40,623 bases of DNA from assembly GCA_035295665.1 (NCBI GenBank), contig DATGIQ010000029.1, forward strand, positions 1-40,623, written 5' to 3'. Each line of letters starts with the position of its first letter. Position 1 is the stretch's first letter. The notes below the pieces were generated by a model that had not been told where the DNA came from, did not search any database, and worked only from the letters and a program-made list of their open reading frames with translations. Source of the DNA: DATGIQ01 sp035295665. GTDB lineage: Bacteria > Planctomycetota > Planctomycetia > Gemmatales > Gemmataceae. A program made the translations under genes and the position numbers. This document shows positions 1 to 10,360 of this stretch, one piece after another.

Positions 1-2927
<2,927 letters not shown>

Positions 2928-2984
2928 AACCGAGCTGGCGGCCACGGGAGGGCGTCTGCCAGACGTTGTTGCAGGGATCTCATT

Positions 2985-5144
2985 ATGCCAACGGCCGACA
3001 AGGTCAACATCCTCGTTGTGGACGACCTCGCCGAGAAGCTCCTGGTCTACCGAACGATCCTCGAGGAGTTGAACGAGAACATCGTCGCAGTGCAGTCGGG
3101 CCGCGAGGCACTTCGCCAGCTATTGGAGCAGGATTTCGCGGTCATCCTGCTCGATGTCAACATGCCGGACATCGACGGTTTGGAAACCGCCGCGCTCATT
3201 CGCCAGCGCCGCCGGACCGAACACACGCCGATCATTTTCGTCACTGCCTTCGCCGATGAAATCCATGCTTCCCGAGCGTACTCTCTTGGGGCAGTCGATT
3301 TCATCCTCACACCGGTCGTTCCGGAAATCCTGCGGACCAAAGTGCGCGTCTTCGTCGATCTGTTCCGCAAGACCGAACAGGTCAAACGCCAGGCCGAGGA
3401 ACGCATCCTCCTCGCGCAGGAGCAGGCCGCTCGGGCCGCTGCGGAAGAAGTAAGCCGCCGGGCGACTTTCCTTGCCGAAGCCAGCACGGCGTTGTCCAGC
3501 TCCCTGGATTATCAGGCCACTTTGCACCGGTTGATGGAGCTGGCCGTACCGGCTCTGAGTGATCTGAGCGTGATCAGCCAGGTGGATGAGCACGGCGGCC
3601 TGGGCCCCACGAATCTGGCGTGGGTGCACGATCAGAGATTGTCCACGCACACAGCCAAGGATCCGCATGGCCTGCCTCGGGCGTTGCAAGGGGCTTTCGA
3701 GCGCGTGATGACCGAAGGCAAGGCGGAATACCTGCCGACGTTCGTTGCGGTGGACAATTGGGAGGCAGCGAGCCTGGAGAATGGCCGCAGCATCTGCTCG
3801 ACCCATGCCGGTGCGACAGGACCCGATTTCTCCCTCCAATCGGCGGTGGTGTTACCGCTCCAGGTGCGTGGAAGGATGCTGGGCGTGCTGGCTCTGGCCG
3901 TCGGCCTTTCCGGTCGACGATTCGAATCCACCGATTTGGCGCTGGCTGGCGAGCTGGCCCAGCGAGCTGCCATTGCGCTCGACAATGCCCGGCTCTACCA
4001 CGATATCCAGGAGGCGGACCGACGGAAGAACGAATTCCTGGCGATGCTGGCCCACGAGCTGCGCAACCCATTGGCCCCGATTCGCAGTGCCGTCCAAATC
4101 ATGGGGATTGTTAGTCCCGATCTGCCGGACCTCCGCTGGGCTCGCAACGTGATCGAACGGCAAGTGCAGCACATGGTCCGGCTTGTGGATGACCTGCTCG
4201 ATCTTTCCCGGATCACGCGCGGCAAGATCAAGCTCCAGATCGAGATGGTGAATGTGGCGACGGTGATGGAGCGCGCGCTGGAAACCTGCCGGCCGGTGAT
4301 GGACGCCCGCCATCATGAATTAATGGTGGCTTATCCATCCGAACCGCTCTGGGTGCAAGGGGACGCGGCCCGGCTCGCGCAGATTTTGGGCAACTTGTTG
4401 AACAACGCGGCCAAGTACACGGAAGACCGAGGACAGATCTGGTTGACCGCGGCCCGGGAGGGGAATGAGGCGGTCCTCCGGGTGCGGGATTCCGGCATCG
4501 GGATTCCACCGGAGATGCTCAGCCACATTTTTGACCTGTTTACCCAGGTTGACCGCTCGCTAGATCGGTCCCAAGGCGGCCTTGGAATCGGATTGACCTT
4601 GGTCCGTCGCTTGGTGGAACTGCATCAGGGCAGCGTCCAAGTTGTCAGTGCCGGACCAAACCAGGGGAGTGAGTTTATCGTGCATTTGCCGCTTGCTCAG
4701 CGGGTGCAGCCACGCGAGCCTTCCGCCAACGGCAAGCACAACGCACCGACCCCGTGTCCCAGCTGCCGGATCCTCGTCGTAGATGATAATGTGGACGCGG
4801 CCAATAGCCTGGCGAAGCTATTGCAAATGAGCGGGCACGAAGTGAAGGTGGCGTATGACGGCCCCACGGGGATTCAGACAGCCAAGGCGATGGTGCCGGA
4901 CCTTATCCTGCTCGACATCGGGCTCCCCGGAATGGATGGTTTTGACGTGGCCCGACATCTGCGGGGGGAACCGGCATTAAAAAATGTGCCGCTCGTGGCC
5001 GTCAGCGGTTATGCGCGGGAAGAAGATCGCCTGCGTTCCCAACAAGCCGGTTTCAATAGCCACCTCGTCAAGCCGCTGGATCCGCAGATATTGCCCGCCT
5101 TGTTCACGGCCCTTCTGGAGCGGCGCGACGCACCCGCTCTGTAG
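2985..5144 (+). CDS. Hybrid histidine kinase, REC-GAF-HisKA-HATPase-REC
   Basis: A 719-residue soluble hybrid kinase. The N-terminal receiver (residues 8-125) has the acidic pair at 13-14 and the acceptor Asp57 in LLDVNMPDIDG. The usual conserved lysine is threonine (FILTPVVPE, Thr109), a variant I recall from this N-terminal receiver subfamily. A helical linker and a GAF-like sensor (about 160-335) precede HisKA with FLAMLAHELRNPL (His357). The HATPase has NLLNNAAKYT, DSGIGIPPEM and GGLGIGLTLV. The C-terminal receiver (595-715) is complete: VVDDN, Asp644 in LLDIGLPGMDG and Lys696 in VKPLD. An AGGGA box lies 7 bases before the ATG. The gene sits directly after the first hybrid kinase in the same direction, so co-transcription and a shared phosphorelay are plausible. 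No HPt protein is seen nearby. No transmembrane segment is visible. Confidence 0.93.
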   Translation: MPTADKVNILVVDDLAEKLLVYRTILEELNENIVAVQSGREALRQLLEQDFAVILLDVNMPDIDGLETAALIRQRRRTEHTPIIFVTAFADEIHASRAYSLGAVDFILTPVVPEILRTKVRVFVDLFRKTEQVKRQAEERILLAQEQAARAAAEEVSRRATFLAEASTALSSSLDYQATLHRLMELAVPALSDLSVISQVDEHGGLGPTNLAWVHDQRLSTHTAKDPHGLPRALQGAFERVMTEGKAEYLPTFVAVDNWEAASLENGRSICSTHAGATGPDFSLQSAVVLPLQVRGRMLGVLALAVGLSGRRFESTDLALAGELAQRAAIALDNARLYHDIQEADRRKNEFLAMLAHELRNPLAPIRSAVQIMGIVSPDLPDLRWARNVIERQVQHMVRLVDDLLDLSRITRGKIKLQIEMVNVATVMERALETCRPVMDARHHELMVAYPSEPLWVQGDAARLAQILGNLLNNAAKYTEDRGQIWLTAAREGNEAVLRVRDSGIGIPPEMLSHIFDLFTQVDRSLDRSQGGLGIGLTLVRRLVELHQGSVQVVSAGPNQGSEFIVHLPLAQRVQPREPSANGKHNAPTPCPSCRILVVDDNVDAANSLAKLLQMSGHEVKVAYDGPTGIQTAKAMVPDLILLDIGLPGMDGFDVARHLRGEPALKNVPLVAVSGYAREEDRLRSQQAGFNSHLVKPLDPQILPALFTALLERRDAPAL

Positions 5145-5160
5145 GGCGCCCGGATCGTCG

Positions 5161-5613
5161 CTACGCCACCGCATTTACTTGCTTCACGGGTTGACCCGTT
5201 TCCCAGACGAGGACCGTTTGCATTACCTCATAGGTATCGGCCGTCGGCGGCGGTAAAGGCCAGGTGAACCCTTCTGCGACGGCTAATTGTCCAGCGGCGC
5301 CCCGCCCCCGCGGTTGACTCCACAGACCAACGAAACGGCCAATGGCCCGGCCGCGCCGACAGAGGCATTGGATCCGCTCCTGAGCGGTTTGCTCGCAAGG
5401 GGCGTCGGCGGCGATCTGCTCCGCCTGATCGACCAGCCATTCCACGAGCATGCGCGCCTCGGCGTCGCCCAGCCCGCGTGTCAGCAGCTCATTGTCCAGG
5501 ATGTGGCTCAAGAGCAGCTTCGTCAAGATTGGCACAATCGTTTCCCCCGGCCGGCAGCACGGCCCGTAACGGATGCCCCAGGGCCATCCTTCACACGGAA
5601 TAACCTGATACAT
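5161..5613 (-). CDS. Hypothetical protein, 150 aa, Cys-containing
   Basis: I do not recognise this protein. Starting at ATG 5613 it has 150 residues, six cysteines (7, 19, 20, 73, 83, 85), an amphipathic helical middle (about 28-95, rich in Leu, Ala and Glu) and a Pro-rich C-terminal part. No signal peptide or transmembrane segment is visible. The frame stays open upstream to an ATG at 5715, but that extension is encoded entirely by a perfect inverted repeat, so I prefer 5613. The only purine-rich box (GGAG) lies one base from this ATG, too close for normal spacing, so the translation signal is weak. The gene converges with the hybrid kinase at 2985-5144, 16 bases apart. The long clean frame and G/C-rich third positions favour a real gene. 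No function can be assigned. Confidence 0.55.
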   Translation of the reverse strand: MYQVIPCEGWPWGIRYGPCCRPGETIVPILTKLLLSHILDNELLTRGLGDAEARMLVEWLVDQAEQIAADAPCEQTAQERIQCLCRRGRAIGRFVGLWSQPRGRGAAGQLAVAEGFTWPLPPPTADTYEVMQTVLVWETGQPVKQVNAVA

Positions 5614-5620
5614 GCTCCGG

Positions 5621-5710
5621 TCGGTTGCGTCCGTTGAGCGGCGGTTCTCAGAACCAGGGGTTGTGTGCCCCACGCGGTTCTGAGAACCGCCGCTCAACGG
5701 ACGCAACCGA
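5621..5710. repeat. Perfect 35-bp inverted repeat with 20-base loop
   Basis: Bases 5621-5655 are the exact reverse complement of 5676-5710 (35 of 35). The loop (5656-5675) carries an extra GGGG/CCCC stem (5657-5660 with 5668-5671) around a 7-base tip. Each arm ends toward the loop in a 13-base near-palindrome, GGTTCTCAGAACC at 5643-5655 and GGTTCTGAGAACC at 5676-5688, so smaller hairpins could also form in each arm. The element sits 7 bases upstream of the start of the minus-strand gene at 5161-5613. There is no T tract on either side, so it is not a classical terminator. REP- or MITE-like mobile palindrome is my best guess. No transposase is present. Confidence 0.9.
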
Positions 5711-5951
5711 TTCATGCATGAGATACGGGAAGGCGGGGCTTATACCGGCGCCCCACCGCCAGGGCAACCCCAATCGGACGAGATCCTTCTCGGTCTCTTT
5801 GCCTGCGGGGTGCCATTTTCCCATTCGTTGGCCAATCCGCCAGGTTCGCACCCCAAGCCCTTGTCACCTTGACGGCCTTCTCCGGGAGGGGTAATTTGCC
5901 AACTGAAGGCAGATTTTTTGCGCATGTCTTGCGCGCTCGTGGAGTGCGGTC
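5711..5951. other. Intergenic region, possible promoter for the acyltransferase fusion
   Basis: Together with the inverted repeat this makes about 340 bases without a convincing gene. Short frames here have no family features. On the plus strand TTGACG (5869-5874) lies 17 bases before TAATTT (5892-5897), a weak sigma-70-like arrangement about 55 bases before the GTG at 5952. The part next to the repeat (5711-5760) could be a further piece of a repeated element, but one copy cannot show that. Confidence 0.3.
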
Positions 5952-8303
5952 GTGGCCTTGACAATGCTGGCCTCAAGCGCTGATACAGTGATCGGCGATC
6001 AATCGGTGCGGCTGGGCATAGGGATCGGGTTGACGGGATTCGTACTGGTTGTGGCCGCGATCGTCGCCATGCTCTGCTGGCGACGTCCCGATATCGTGGT
6101 ACGCTCACTCTTGTGGTTGCCGGCGCACCTACTGTACCGGATTCGGGTGTTCGGCCGGGACAACATTCCGGCCAGCGGCCCAGCGTTGTTTGTCTGCAAC
6201 CATGTCAGTTTCATCGACGCCTTTTTGGTGTTTCTGGCTCAGCGCCGCCTCGTTCGGTTCGTAATCTGGGCCCCGTATGCGCGGCTACCCGGGCTGGGAT
6301 TCTTGCTCCGCCTGGCCCGTGTCATTCCCATCGACGGCTCCGCAGGGCCACGGGCCATTCTGCAATCCTTGCGCACGGCCAGCACCGCCTTACAGAATGG
6401 CGAAATCGTCTGCATCTTCGCCGAGGGAGCCATCACGCGCACCGGTTTTCTGCTTCCGTTCAACCGCGGCCTGGAGCAGATCCTCAAGCGGAGTCCTGCT
6501 CCGATCGTCCCGGTTTGCCTCGACCATGTTTGGGGCAGCATCTTCAGTTATCGCGGCGGCAAATTCCTCTGGAAATGGCCCCAGACGTTCCCCTTCGGCC
6601 GCTACCCCGTCAGCATCGCCTTTGGCGAGCCGTTGCCGGCGAAGACGCCGGCGGTCGCCGTTCGCCAGGCAATCCAAAAGCTATCCGCCAACTGTGCGAT
6701 CCAGAGCATCGACGAGCGGCGGCCGGTACATCGCCAGTTCGTGCACATTGCCGCCCGGCATCCATTCCGCAAATGCCTCGTCGATCCATCGAACCAGGGC
6801 AAAGTCTACAGCTACGGGGAAGTCCTGGCGGGCACGCGCATGCTGATTCACTGGCTGCGGCCGTTTTTGGCCAACCAGCCGATGGTTGGTCTCTGGCTGC
6901 CACCGAGTGCGGGCGGGGCCTTCGCGAATTTGGCGGTCGCGCTGCTCGGCAAGACAGCCGTCAATCTCAACTACACCTCTTCGGCTGACAACATTCGCTC
7001 CGCAATCCGGCAGTGCAGCTTGCGTTTCGTAATCACCTCGCGCCTGTTTCTGTCCGAGAAGCCACTAGATGCCGGCGCGGACGTGAAACTTCTCTATCTG
7101 GAGGATTTTCGACAGCAGGTGTCCCGCTGGCAACGCCTCCGCGCCTATCTGACCGTGATCCTGCTGCCTGCCTATGTGATGGAACACTGGGTACTCGGTT
7201 TGGGCCGACATACGATGGATGACCTGGCTACCGTCATTTTTTCCAGTGGCAGCACAGGAGATCCCAAGGGCGTGATGTTGACGCACCGCAACTTGGCGGC
7301 CAATGCGGAGTCGATGATCCAGGCCATCGATCCGCGTCCCAGCGACCTCTTGCTCGGAATCCTGCCGTTCTTTCACAGCTTTGGCTACACGGTTACCCTG
7401 TGGGTGCCGTTGCAAGTTGGGGCATCGCTGGTGTTTCACCCCGATCCTCGTCAGGCGAAGGAAATCGGCGAGCTTTGTCGGCGCTATCGGGCGACGATTT
7501 TTCTGACCACGCCAACCCTGCTCCGTTTTTGTCTCAAGCGCTGCGATCCGGACGACTTCAAAACGTTACGCATCCTGATGGTTGGTGCCGAGAAGCTGCC
7601 GCCGACCCTGGCCCAGGAATTCAAGGCGAAATTCGGAGTGCTGCCGCTGGAGGGCTATGGCTGCACGGAACTGTCACCGGTGGCTGCGGCCAATGTGCCG
7701 GATTGGGAAGAAGGGGGCGTGCGCCAAATCGGCAACAAACCGGGCACGATTGGCCAGCCAGTCCCGGGAGTTGCAGCGGCCATTGTCGATCCGGAATCCT
7801 TTCAACCGCTGCCGCCGAACAGTGAAGGAATGCTGATGATCTACGGCGGCAACGTGATGAAGGGCTATCTTGGCCGACCGGAGGCAACCCGAGAGTCGCT
7901 TCACGATGGCTGGTACATCACGGGCGACATTGCCAAGTACGATGAGGACGGCTTCTTGACCATCACCGATCGTCTCGCGCGCTTCAGCAAGATTGGCGGC
8001 GAAATGGTGCCACACCAGAAAATTGAGGATGAGCTGCACAAGATCCTGGGAACCAACGAACGGGTGTGCGTGGTCACGTCGGTGCCGGACGAACGGCGTG
8101 GGGAACGGCTCGTGGTGCTACACACCGCCCTGAACGGCACGAATTCGCATCATCTGGTGGAGCAATTGACAGAACACGGGCTACCGAACCTTTGGATTCC
8201 CTCGGAACGCGACTTCAAGCAGATTCCGGAAGTGCCCGTGCTGGGCAGCGGCAAAGTGGATCTGAAACGAGTCAAGGAAATGGCCCTGGAAATGAGTCGG
8301 TGA
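5952..8303 (+). CDS. PlsC acyltransferase fused to AMP-dependent acyl-CoA/ACP ligase (Aas-like, no MFS domain)
   Basis: A 783-residue two-domain lipid enzyme. One N-terminal transmembrane helix (about 21-43) precedes a PlsC-type acyltransferase domain with the catalytic HX4D motif (His84, Asp89 in CNHVSFID) and the substrate-binding FAEGAITRTG (156-165). From about residue 260 an AMP-forming ligase follows, with the P-loop FSSGSTGDPKG (430-440), a YGCTELSP adenylate motif and a GWYITGDIAKYDEDGF hinge region. By family analogy with Aas it would activate a fatty acid and acylate a lysophospholipid at the inner membrane. Known Aas-type proteins often carry an N-terminal MFS lysophospholipid transporter; only one helix is left here. 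The start is GTG at 5952 or ATG at 5964, and neither has a strong ribosome site. It is followed by a 27-bp inverted repeat and trmJ. Confidence 0.88.
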   Translation: MALTMLASSADTVIGDQSVRLGIGIGLTGFVLVVAAIVAMLCWRRPDIVVRSLLWLPAHLLYRIRVFGRDNIPASGPALFVCNHVSFIDAFLVFLAQRRLVRFVIWAPYARLPGLGFLLRLARVIPIDGSAGPRAILQSLRTASTALQNGEIVCIFAEGAITRTGFLLPFNRGLEQILKRSPAPIVPVCLDHVWGSIFSYRGGKFLWKWPQTFPFGRYPVSIAFGEPLPAKTPAVAVRQAIQKLSANCAIQSIDERRPVHRQFVHIAARHPFRKCLVDPSNQGKVYSYGEVLAGTRMLIHWLRPFLANQPMVGLWLPPSAGGAFANLAVALLGKTAVNLNYTSSADNIRSAIRQCSLRFVITSRLFLSEKPLDAGADVKLLYLEDFRQQVSRWQRLRAYLTVILLPAYVMEHWVLGLGRHTMDDLATVIFSSGSTGDPKGVMLTHRNLAANAESMIQAIDPRPSDLLLGILPFFHSFGYTVTLWVPLQVGASLVFHPDPRQAKEIGELCRRYRATIFLTTPTLLRFCLKRCDPDDFKTLRILMVGAEKLPPTLAQEFKAKFGVLPLEGYGCTELSPVAAANVPDWEEGGVRQIGNKPGTIGQPVPGVAAAIVDPESFQPLPPNSEGMLMIYGGNVMKGYLGRPEATRESLHDGWYITGDIAKYDEDGFLTITDRLARFSKIGGEMVPHQKIEDELHKILGTNERVCVVTSVPDERRGERLVVLHTALNGTNSHHLVEQLTEHGLPNLWIPSERDFKQIPEVPVLGSGKVDLKRVKEMALEMSR

Positions 8304-8343
8304 AGCAGATGCCGACGGCAAACTAACCCTGCATGGTTCTACC

Positions 8344-8409
8344 GCAAACAAGCCTGGCGCCCACGCGAAGGATCGCAGCCTTCTTCGCGTGGGCGCCAGG
8401 CTTGTTTGC
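8344..8409. repeat. Perfect 27-bp inverted repeat with 12-base loop
   Basis: Bases 8344-8370 and 8383-8409 are exact reverse complements (27 of 27), with the loop at 8371-8382. The arms are GC-rich (core CTGGCGCCCACGCGAAG). It fills most of the 132-base gap between the acyltransferase fusion and the trmJ-like gene. No U run follows the right arm on the plus strand, so it could be a non-canonical terminator, an mRNA-stabilising hairpin or a REP/MITE-like element. Its sequence is unrelated to the repeat at 5621-5710. Confidence 0.88.
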
Positions 8410-8435
8410 TGTCGAATGGCGAGCGTTGATACAAG

Positions 8436-9179
8436 ATGATTTCCATGTCCTTACACCGCGCCCGCGTTGTTCTCGTTCGGACACAGATCGCGGAGAATCT
8501 GGGTGCGGCGGCGCGGGTAATGCGCAACTTGGGGCTGAATGATTTGGTATTGGTCTCTCCCGAAGCGAACCCCGCCGACCGGCAAGCACGGCGGCTCTCG
8601 ACCCACGGGGAGGCAGTCCTTGATCAAGCTCGTATCGTCCCTGACCTGAGCGAAGCGGTCGCAGACTGTGTGCTGGTAGCCGGAACGTCCGCTCGAACGG
8701 GCCAGCTCATCCGCGGCCAGTTTGATCGACCGGACACGATCATGCCACGATTGATTGAAAGCATGGGAGCTGGACCGGTCGCGCTGGTCTTTGGCCCGGA
8801 GCGGAACGGGCTGACCGATCACGAGCTGACGCGCTGCCACCACCGGATCCATATCCCGACGGACCCTGCTTATCCAGCGCTCAACCTGGCGCAAGCTGTG
8901 GCGATTTGTGGCTACGAGCTTCGTCGTGCATGGCTGACGCAAACGCAGCCGGCCGAGGAAACAGCACCGCCGGCGACGTTCGCAGCGATGGACCGCATGT
9001 TTGCAGACCTACGGGCAAGCCTGGAAGCGATTCATTTCCTGTACGGGCCGAAGGCGGATTCATTGATGCATGCACTGCGGCATTTGATCAGCCGGGCCCG
9101 GCCGACGGAGATGGAGGTCGGCATGCTGTTCGGGTTGGCGCGGCAGATTCGCTGGTTTGTGGAGCAGCAGATGCGCTAG
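8436..9179 (+). CDS. trmJ: tRNA/rRNA 2'-O-methyltransferase, TrmJ-like (SpoU/SPOUT family)
   Basis: A 247-residue SPOUT methyltransferase. All three SpoU motifs are visible: motif 1 (about 19-31) as ENLGAAARVMRNLG, with the conserved Asn and Arg; motif 2 as VFGPERNGLTDHEL (118-131); and motif 3 as ALNLAQAVAICGYEL (148-162), forming the knotted SAM site. The arrangement and the C-terminal helical extension (about 180-247) match TrmJ, which methylates ribose 32 in the tRNA anticodon loop. A related 23S or tRNA SpoU enzyme cannot be excluded. The start is ATG 8436 or ATG 8445; the second gives a more typical N-terminus. The gene ends 7 bases from the convergent KdpD-like gene. Confidence 0.88.
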   Translation: MISMSLHRARVVLVRTQIAENLGAAARVMRNLGLNDLVLVSPEANPADRQARRLSTHGEAVLDQARIVPDLSEAVADCVLVAGTSARTGQLIRGQFDRPDTIMPRLIESMGAGPVALVFGPERNGLTDHELTRCHHRIHIPTDPAYPALNLAQAVAICGYELRRAWLTQTQPAEETAPPATFAAMDRMFADLRASLEAIHFLYGPKADSLMHALRHLISRARPTEMEVGMLFGLARQIRWFVEQQMR

Positions 9180-9186
9180 CCCATCC

Positions 9187-10311
9187 TTAGCCACTGTCCA
9201 CGACCAGCACATCGACGCCGGGGATGGTCCGAAGCAACCGGTCCAAGACCGATTGGCCGAACCAACGCCGATACCAGGGCCGCTTCGACCGCCCCATCAC
9301 AATGTGAGTGATGCCATATTCTTTCACGAAGGCCGCGATCGTACTGACGACATCGGTCCCCTTGCACTGCAAGGGCACCGCACCGAGCTGATGAGCCAAG
9401 GTCAACATGTTGCTAATCTGCCGCTGCGTCGCGGCCCCGGTACGTTCCAGGCGTTCGCTTGGGGTTTCGATGTACGCGGCATACCAGGGAACATTCAGCC
9501 GGCTGGCCAGCCGGGAACCCTTCCGGAGTAACAAGTCCGGATTCGGACTGCGAGAGCCCAGGCACACCATGACCCGTTCCGAGCCACGGCCGTGTTCGCC
9601 ATCGCTCTGTTCGCGCCGCCTCCGGTCCAGGACGTGGGCAATCTCGCCCAGCGCCAGCTCACGCAAGCGCGTCAAATTGGCCGGCGTGAAGAAGTTGGCC
9701 AGGGCCCGTTCCACACGCTCTTGCGGATAGATCTTCCCGGCCAGCAGCCGTTCACGGAGGTCTTCTGCAGAGAGGTCCACATTTACAATCTGGTCGGCCA
9801 TCCCCAGGACATAATCCGGAATCCGCTCTTTAACCTTGATGCCGGTGGCTTGCTCGACCAGGTTGTACAGGCTTTCCAGGTGCTGGATATTCAGCGTCGA
9901 AATGACGTTGATTCCGGCCCGCAGCAGCTCTTCGACGTCTTGGTACCGTTTGGCATTACGGCTGCCGGGCGCGTTCGTGTGCGCCAACTCATCGACAAGG
10001 GCCACCGTGGGCTTACGGACCAAAAGGCCGTCCAGATCCAGCTCTTCCAGCACTACACCATGATATTCGATGCGACGGCGCGGCATCTGCTCCAGGCCTG
10101 TCACCAGTGCCGCCGTCTCCGGCCGATCATGCGTCTCCACGACACCAAGGACGACATCGACCCCCTGGCTCTTGAGGCGCTGCGCCTCCTGGAGCATTTC
10201 ATATGTCTTGCCGACCCCGGCCGCGAAACCCAGATACACCTTGAGCCGGCCACGCTTCTGTTGGTGGATCAGCGTCAAAAAATGCTCGGGCGTGGGCCGG
10301 TCAGTCGGCAC
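9187..10311 (-). CDS. Free-standing KdpD N-terminal domain with Usp domain
   Basis: Two domains of the KdpD sensor without its membrane and kinase parts. The KdpD N-terminal domain (about 20-230) has the Walker A motif GFAAGVGKT, VDELAHTNAPGS, a VEELL.AGI segment and LNIQHLESL. The universal stress protein domain (about 240-374) has VMVCLGS near its start and IVMGRSKRPW near its end, followed by VLVVDSG. In KdpD this region senses ATP, c-di-AMP or K+ status. The longest frame starts at TTG 10329 without a ribosome site. GTG 10311 has GGAGA 9 bases upstream, so I chose it. The gene is 49 bases downstream of a separate membrane histidine kinase and appears to be the last gene of a three-gene signalling operon. 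No kdpFABC genes lie in the window. Confidence 0.9.
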   Translation of the reverse strand: MPTDRPTPEHFLTLIHQQKRGRLKVYLGFAAGVGKTYEMLQEAQRLKSQGVDVVLGVVETHDRPETAALVTGLEQMPRRRIEYHGVVLEELDLDGLLVRKPTVALVDELAHTNAPGSRNAKRYQDVEELLRAGINVISTLNIQHLESLYNLVEQATGIKVKERIPDYVLGMADQIVNVDLSAEDLRERLLAGKIYPQERVERALANFFTPANLTRLRELALGEIAHVLDRRRREQSDGEHGRGSERVMVCLGSRSPNPDLLLRKGSRLASRLNVPWYAAYIETPSERLERTGAATQRQISNMLTLAHQLGAVPLQCKGTDVVSTIAAFVKEYGITHIVMGRSKRPWYRRWFGQSVLDRLLRTIPGVDVLVVDSG

Positions 10312-10360
10312 GGTAACGATTCTCCACAACCGCCGGAACCAGGGAGCCGGGGTGCAAGGA

